DNA from: CAZFAP01 sp964516325
GTDB lineage: Bacteria; Auribacterota; JABMQX01
NCBI GenBank assembly: GCA_964516325.1
Contig: CAZFAP010000013.1
Coordinates: forward strand, 1 to 44,916
Direction of reading: 5' to 3'
Length of the DNA: 44,916 nucleotides
The notes beneath the pieces are model-generated. The model made no database searches. It saw only the letters and a list, made by a program, of their open reading frames with translations, and was not told where the DNA came from. Shown in pieces: positions 42,467 through 44,916 of this stretch; within the stretch, counting starts at the first letter, position 1, and every line of letters starts with the position of its first letter. The translations under genes were made by a program, and so were the position numbers.

Positions 42467-42518
42467 GTGGCATGGGCATCTTGCCCATGGTTGTCCACGG
42501 GCAGGACGCCCGTGCCAC
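42467..42518. repeat. REP-like double palindrome
   Basis: Two adjacent hairpins (GGGCA-TC-TTGCCC and GGGC-AGGAC-GCCC types) inside an outer inverted repeat GTGGCATGGGC/GCCCGTGCCAC (10 of 11 pairs), followed on the plus strand by ATTTTT. Such GC-rich elements recur, from memory, in PVC-type genomes. Only this copy is in the window. The 42365-42604 gap holds no gene I can support. Confidence 0.5.
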
Positions 42519-42604
42519 ATTTTTGCTTGCCCAGGGGCGCCACCATCTCGCCAGGGCGCGCGCGGGGGGCGGCCTGCGCTGGGAGTGTGCCGGCTCTCTT
42601 CAGC

Positions 42605-44155
42605 TCAATCCTTGCACAGGTGCAGGACGACGGGCAAGGGGCCGAAGGGGGATTCCTTCGAATGCTCGCCGTTATGGAACTTGCCAGCCGGAGCTTTGTC
42701 GCCCGTTTGAATATTGAACCATTCGGCGGAGAGAGCCGCTTGCGCATTCGAGACCCTGAGTTTAACCGTGCCGCCGTTCGGGGCGAAGACGACGTATTCT
42801 TTCCCTTCGTTGGCGAGAAGCCATGCTCCGTTGACTTGCCCCTTTGGCTCCATCTGCCAATACTTGACGCCGTCGAAGAAGTCCTTGAGGATGCGATACT
42901 TCTTCCAACCGGGCGGCTCGGGCGCCCATTTGACCAAGTCCCACGAGGTATTCGAGTAATAGTAATTAACGTAGCCGCCACCACAGATGATTTCATACGT
43001 TCTCCGCAAGACCTCCTGCCAGCCCTGCATGACGCCGTATGTCGGCAGATTCTCCACGCCGCGCTCATAACCGTACTCAATGTTCACGACGGGCCATCGG
43101 CGCGCTTTCCGCTGCGCGAGGATGGTTTCGCCCCACTTCTCATGCTGCTGGTCCGACCTGAAATCGCAGACGTTGTAGCTGTCGTTGTCGTAGTTTGCGT
43201 TATCGTCGTGGACGGTCACGACGCGGTCATAGGCGTCCCATTCTTTGATAGCTCTGATGACGGCGAGCTTATACGCGGTGTCTTTTTCGTTGTGGGCTTC
43301 TTTCGAGAAATCCCAGACGACGTTCGAGAGCGCTTGATACCTCGACATGATATGCTTGTAGTAGAGCCAATCCTCCGGGCTGCCGTTTTTCGGCCAGTTG
43401 ACCAGCTTGTTATAGACCCGCAGCATGATGTGAGCGACGATTCCCTTCTCCTGCAAGCAGGCGATAACCCTGTCGTAATGCTGCCAGAATCGCACGTTCA
43501 TTCTGCTCTGGTCGGGCTTGTCGTTCGTTCCTTCCCAGGCGAACATTTCGGGCGGACCGTAATCCCATTCGTTAGACTTCCCCCTTGCCCAGGTCGTGTC
43601 GTGAGCGTAGGCGTTCATGACGAGATGGTTGAAACCGTGCGCGGCGATGGCGTCAACGAATCTCTTCAAATTCGGCATCTCAGGATCGGACATGTCTAAA
43701 GCCCAAATCCAATCTGCCTCGAAGCCGAGGAGGAAATATCGCGTGCCGTCCTCGTAAATGAAATGGCACGGATGGTCGCGGTCCACCTTCAGGCCGCCGT
43801 GGATGTTCGGATTAGTGTTCGGGACGCACTCGATTTCGCCCTTCCTGTCGTTCATCGCAGAATCGGCGCCGCACCGCGTCGTGTATCTCCACTTCCCGAT
43901 CGAGGTCGGCGAGAAACGCACCTTCCAGTTTCCGGCGCCGTCGTAGAAACCGGGGATGGTCAGCTTCTCCCCCTTTGGTCCCTCAAATGTCGCGGAAACA
44001 TCAACCATGAACTCATTGGCACGCTGCCCGGAGCCGCGAAGTACGAGGTCATAGGCATGGTACTGCTCGATGCGGTCCGAAGGCGAGTCCGTCTGGGCGG
44101 TAAGACAAGCAAAGAACGACAGCCACACGACTGCGCAAACGCGAAGCATTCTCAT
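42605..44155 (-). CDS. glycoside hydrolase-like protein (DUF5060 + DUF4038, apiosidase-like)
   Basis: 516 residues; ATG 44155 sits behind GGAGGTG. Signal peptide, then a DUF5060 beta-sandwich (F-E-G-P-K-G-E-K-L-T-I-P-G-F-Y-D-G, F-S-P-T-S-I-G-K-W-R-Y), then a DUF4038-type TIM barrel (L-G-F-E-A-D-W-I-W-A, F-N-H-L-V-M-N-A-Y, W-D-F-S-K-E-A-H-N-E, P-V-V-N-I-E-Y-G-Y-E) and a C-terminal collagen-bind-like domain (V-V-F-A-P-N-G-G-T-V-K-L). Acidic residues in S-K-E-A-H-N-E and N-I-E-Y-G are candidate catalytic groups. GH140 members release apiose from pectin; the substrate here is not shown. Confidence 0.82.
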   Translation of the reverse strand: MRMLRVCAVVWLSFFACLTAQTDSPSDRIEQYHAYDLVLRGSGQRANEFMVDVSATFEGPKGEKLTIPGFYDGAGNWKVRFSPTSIGKWRYTTRCGADSAMNDRKGEIECVPNTNPNIHGGLKVDRDHPCHFIYEDGTRYFLLGFEADWIWALDMSDPEMPNLKRFVDAIAAHGFNHLVMNAYAHDTTWARGKSNEWDYGPPEMFAWEGTNDKPDQSRMNVRFWQHYDRVIACLQEKGIVAHIMLRVYNKLVNWPKNGSPEDWLYYKHIMSRYQALSNVVWDFSKEAHNEKDTAYKLAVIRAIKEWDAYDRVVTVHDDNANYDNDSYNVCDFRSDQQHEKWGETILAQRKARRWPVVNIEYGYERGVENLPTYGVMQGWQEVLRRTYEIICGGGYVNYYYSNTSWDLVKWAPEPPGWKKYRILKDFFDGVKYWQMEPKGQVNGAWLLANEGKEYVVFAPNGGTVKLRVSNAQAALSAEWFNIQTGDKAPAGKFHNGEHSKESPFGPLPVVLHLCKD

Positions 44156-44291
44156 TTCCACCTCCGTCTTTTTGGGCGTTTAGAATCAGATGAGAGGGGG
44201 AAACGAACATCCCCCGGTCGCCTGCCAGTCTGCCCTGGCCTACGGCTTCGACCGGTCTGCGAGCGGGTCGCGCCACGGTCCCGTAGAAGGT

Positions 44292-44690
44292 TCATTCCGT
44301 CGGCTGAAAGGGGGCCTTGACGATTCCTGTAGCGCTGCACCTCGCGCAGACGACGAAGCCGTCACGGGCGAGCTTGCGCCCGAAGCCATCGCAGTCCGGA
44401 CACCTCACATATCCGGGCGGAATCCGCAAAACCTTTCCTCCCTTTCCCCCACAGAACTGGCAAACCTCTCTTCTCATCCCCGTTCTGGCCGTCGTTGTGA
44501 CGTAACCGTAGCCCGCGCAGGCGGGGCACTGAAGGCTTTCCACTCTGATTCCGGGCTGAGGCGAGGGAGAAGGAACCGGCAAAGGAGGAGGAGCTGCGGG
44601 CTCTTCGCGGTCATTGTCCGTGGTTCTGGCGAGAAACAAGATCACCAGGCCGAGCGCAATAACACCGGCTATCCATATTCCTCGGTTCAC
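44292..44690 (-). CDS. membrane-anchored DnaJ-type zinc-finger protein
   Basis: 132 residues. GTG 44690 is preferred because AGGAGG lies 8 bases upstream. One N-terminal membrane helix, a Pro-rich linker, then four CxxC units with DnaJ-like glycines: C-P-A-C-A-G-Y-G-Y, C-Q-F-C-G-G-K-G-G, C-P-D-C-D-G-F-G and C-A-R-C-S-A-T-G. Two zinc ions should be bound. It has no J domain. It may act as a disulfide or protein-binding module; function unknown. The remaining 226 bases to the window end show nothing I can support. Confidence 0.75.
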   Translation of the reverse strand: MNRGIWIAGVIALGLVILFLARTTDNDREEPAAPPPLPVPSPSPQPGIRVESLQCPACAGYGYVTTTARTGMRREVCQFCGGKGGKVLRIPPGYVRCPDCDGFGRKLARDGFVVCARCSATGIVKAPFQPTE

Positions 44691-44916
44691 GTCGTTCACC
44701 TCCTGCCTCTCGACCGCAGCGGCTGAAAGTCTCCAGCCGCCGACGTGTCGCCGTGCCTCTTGCAGGGGGACGACCCGCCTTTCGCCCCATGCCTAATGTA
44801 GCACTCGCTTCGGCCTTGGGCAATAGCGCTCTGGAGCAGTACGACCGCAAACCAGTTGGCGGTAGTCGCTCAGTTGCGGTGGGCGGGCACGAGACTGGCT
44901 ACCGCAGTCAGAGAGA

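Noticed and set aside
42605..42610. C-K-D before the TGA of the DUF4038 hydrolase as a CxxU motif
   Set aside because: The enzyme is a glycosidase with no redox role and I found no convincing hairpin at SECIS distance.
42182..43699. Long plus-strand open frame (505 codons)
   Set aside because: It is antisense to the DUF4038-type hydrolase; GC-rich codon structure opens the opposite strand.

Overview
The window reads as chromosomal DNA from an uncultured, GC-rich, probably anaerobic Gram-negative bacterium. A Tat-exported Gfo/Idh/MocA oxidoreductase, GH127- and DUF4038/DUF5060-type glycosidases, a DUF3034 outer-membrane protein, a BlaI/M56 pair and oxygen-sensitive 2-hydroxyacyl-CoA dehydratase-type enzymes suggest a Planctomycetota/PVC or similar candidate phylum. 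I cannot place it more precisely from sequence alone. Nearly everything from 4.0 kb onward lies on the minus strand; the first three genes are on the plus strand.

The main result is a selenocysteine (Sec) island. selA, selD and selB overlap by ATGA junctions (16879 down to 11935). They are followed by a clear tRNA-Sec gene (selC, 11755-11851: 8-bp acceptor stem, 6-bp D stem, UCA anticodon, encoded CCA). Upstream of selA, between 17.05 and 33.07 kb, lies an array of eleven full-length paralogous genes for exported proteins, plus one truncated copy and one decayed copy. I do not recognise the family. Nine of the eleven carry an in-frame UGA at the same place (consensus F-G-U-G-G-x-C-G-Y-S-V). 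After it the protein continues for 39-85 conserved residues, or runs on into the next gene in one copy. Each UGA is followed at a fixed distance by a 7-bp hairpin of the bacterial SECIS type. The two copies that lost the UGA also lost the partner cysteine and have a damaged hairpin. Several of these genes use UGA again as their true stop.

The same logic exposes further candidates: a lipoprotein inside the array (U-Q-C motif, perfect hairpin), a small membrane protein next to a polyferredoxin (C-P-T-U-I at the C-terminus, perfect 8-bp hairpin), and, less surely, a right-handed beta-helix protein. selD is itself unusual: it has a Cys-rich N-terminus and a fused C-terminal AhpD/CMD-like domain with a CxxC.

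Layout: 1-3.9 kb, GH127 (partial), oxidoreductase and ankyrin lipoprotein (+). 4.0-5.1 kb, polyferredoxin and the CPTU protein. 5.3-10.5 kb, an operon of a methyltransferase, three dehydratase-like subunits and their ATPase activator. 10.6-16.9 kb, DUF3034 protein, tRNA-Sec and selB-selD-selA. 17.0-33.1 kb, the Sec array, interrupted by a BlaI-type repressor, an M56 sensor protease and the U-Q-C lipoprotein. 33.5-34.9 kb, beta-helix protein. 35-39.4 kb, mscL with a zinc ribbon, trpG, trpE and an M16-like protein. 39.6-44.9 kb, a secretin-related protein, a membrane protein, hicB with a decayed hicA, a glycoside hydrolase and a DnaJ-type zinc-finger protein.

The components fit together as a local system for making many exported Sec redox proteins: synthesis and decoding genes beside their clients, a promoter at the array head (33122-33150), a terminator at its tail (16992-17020), and a candidate BlaI operator in its middle.
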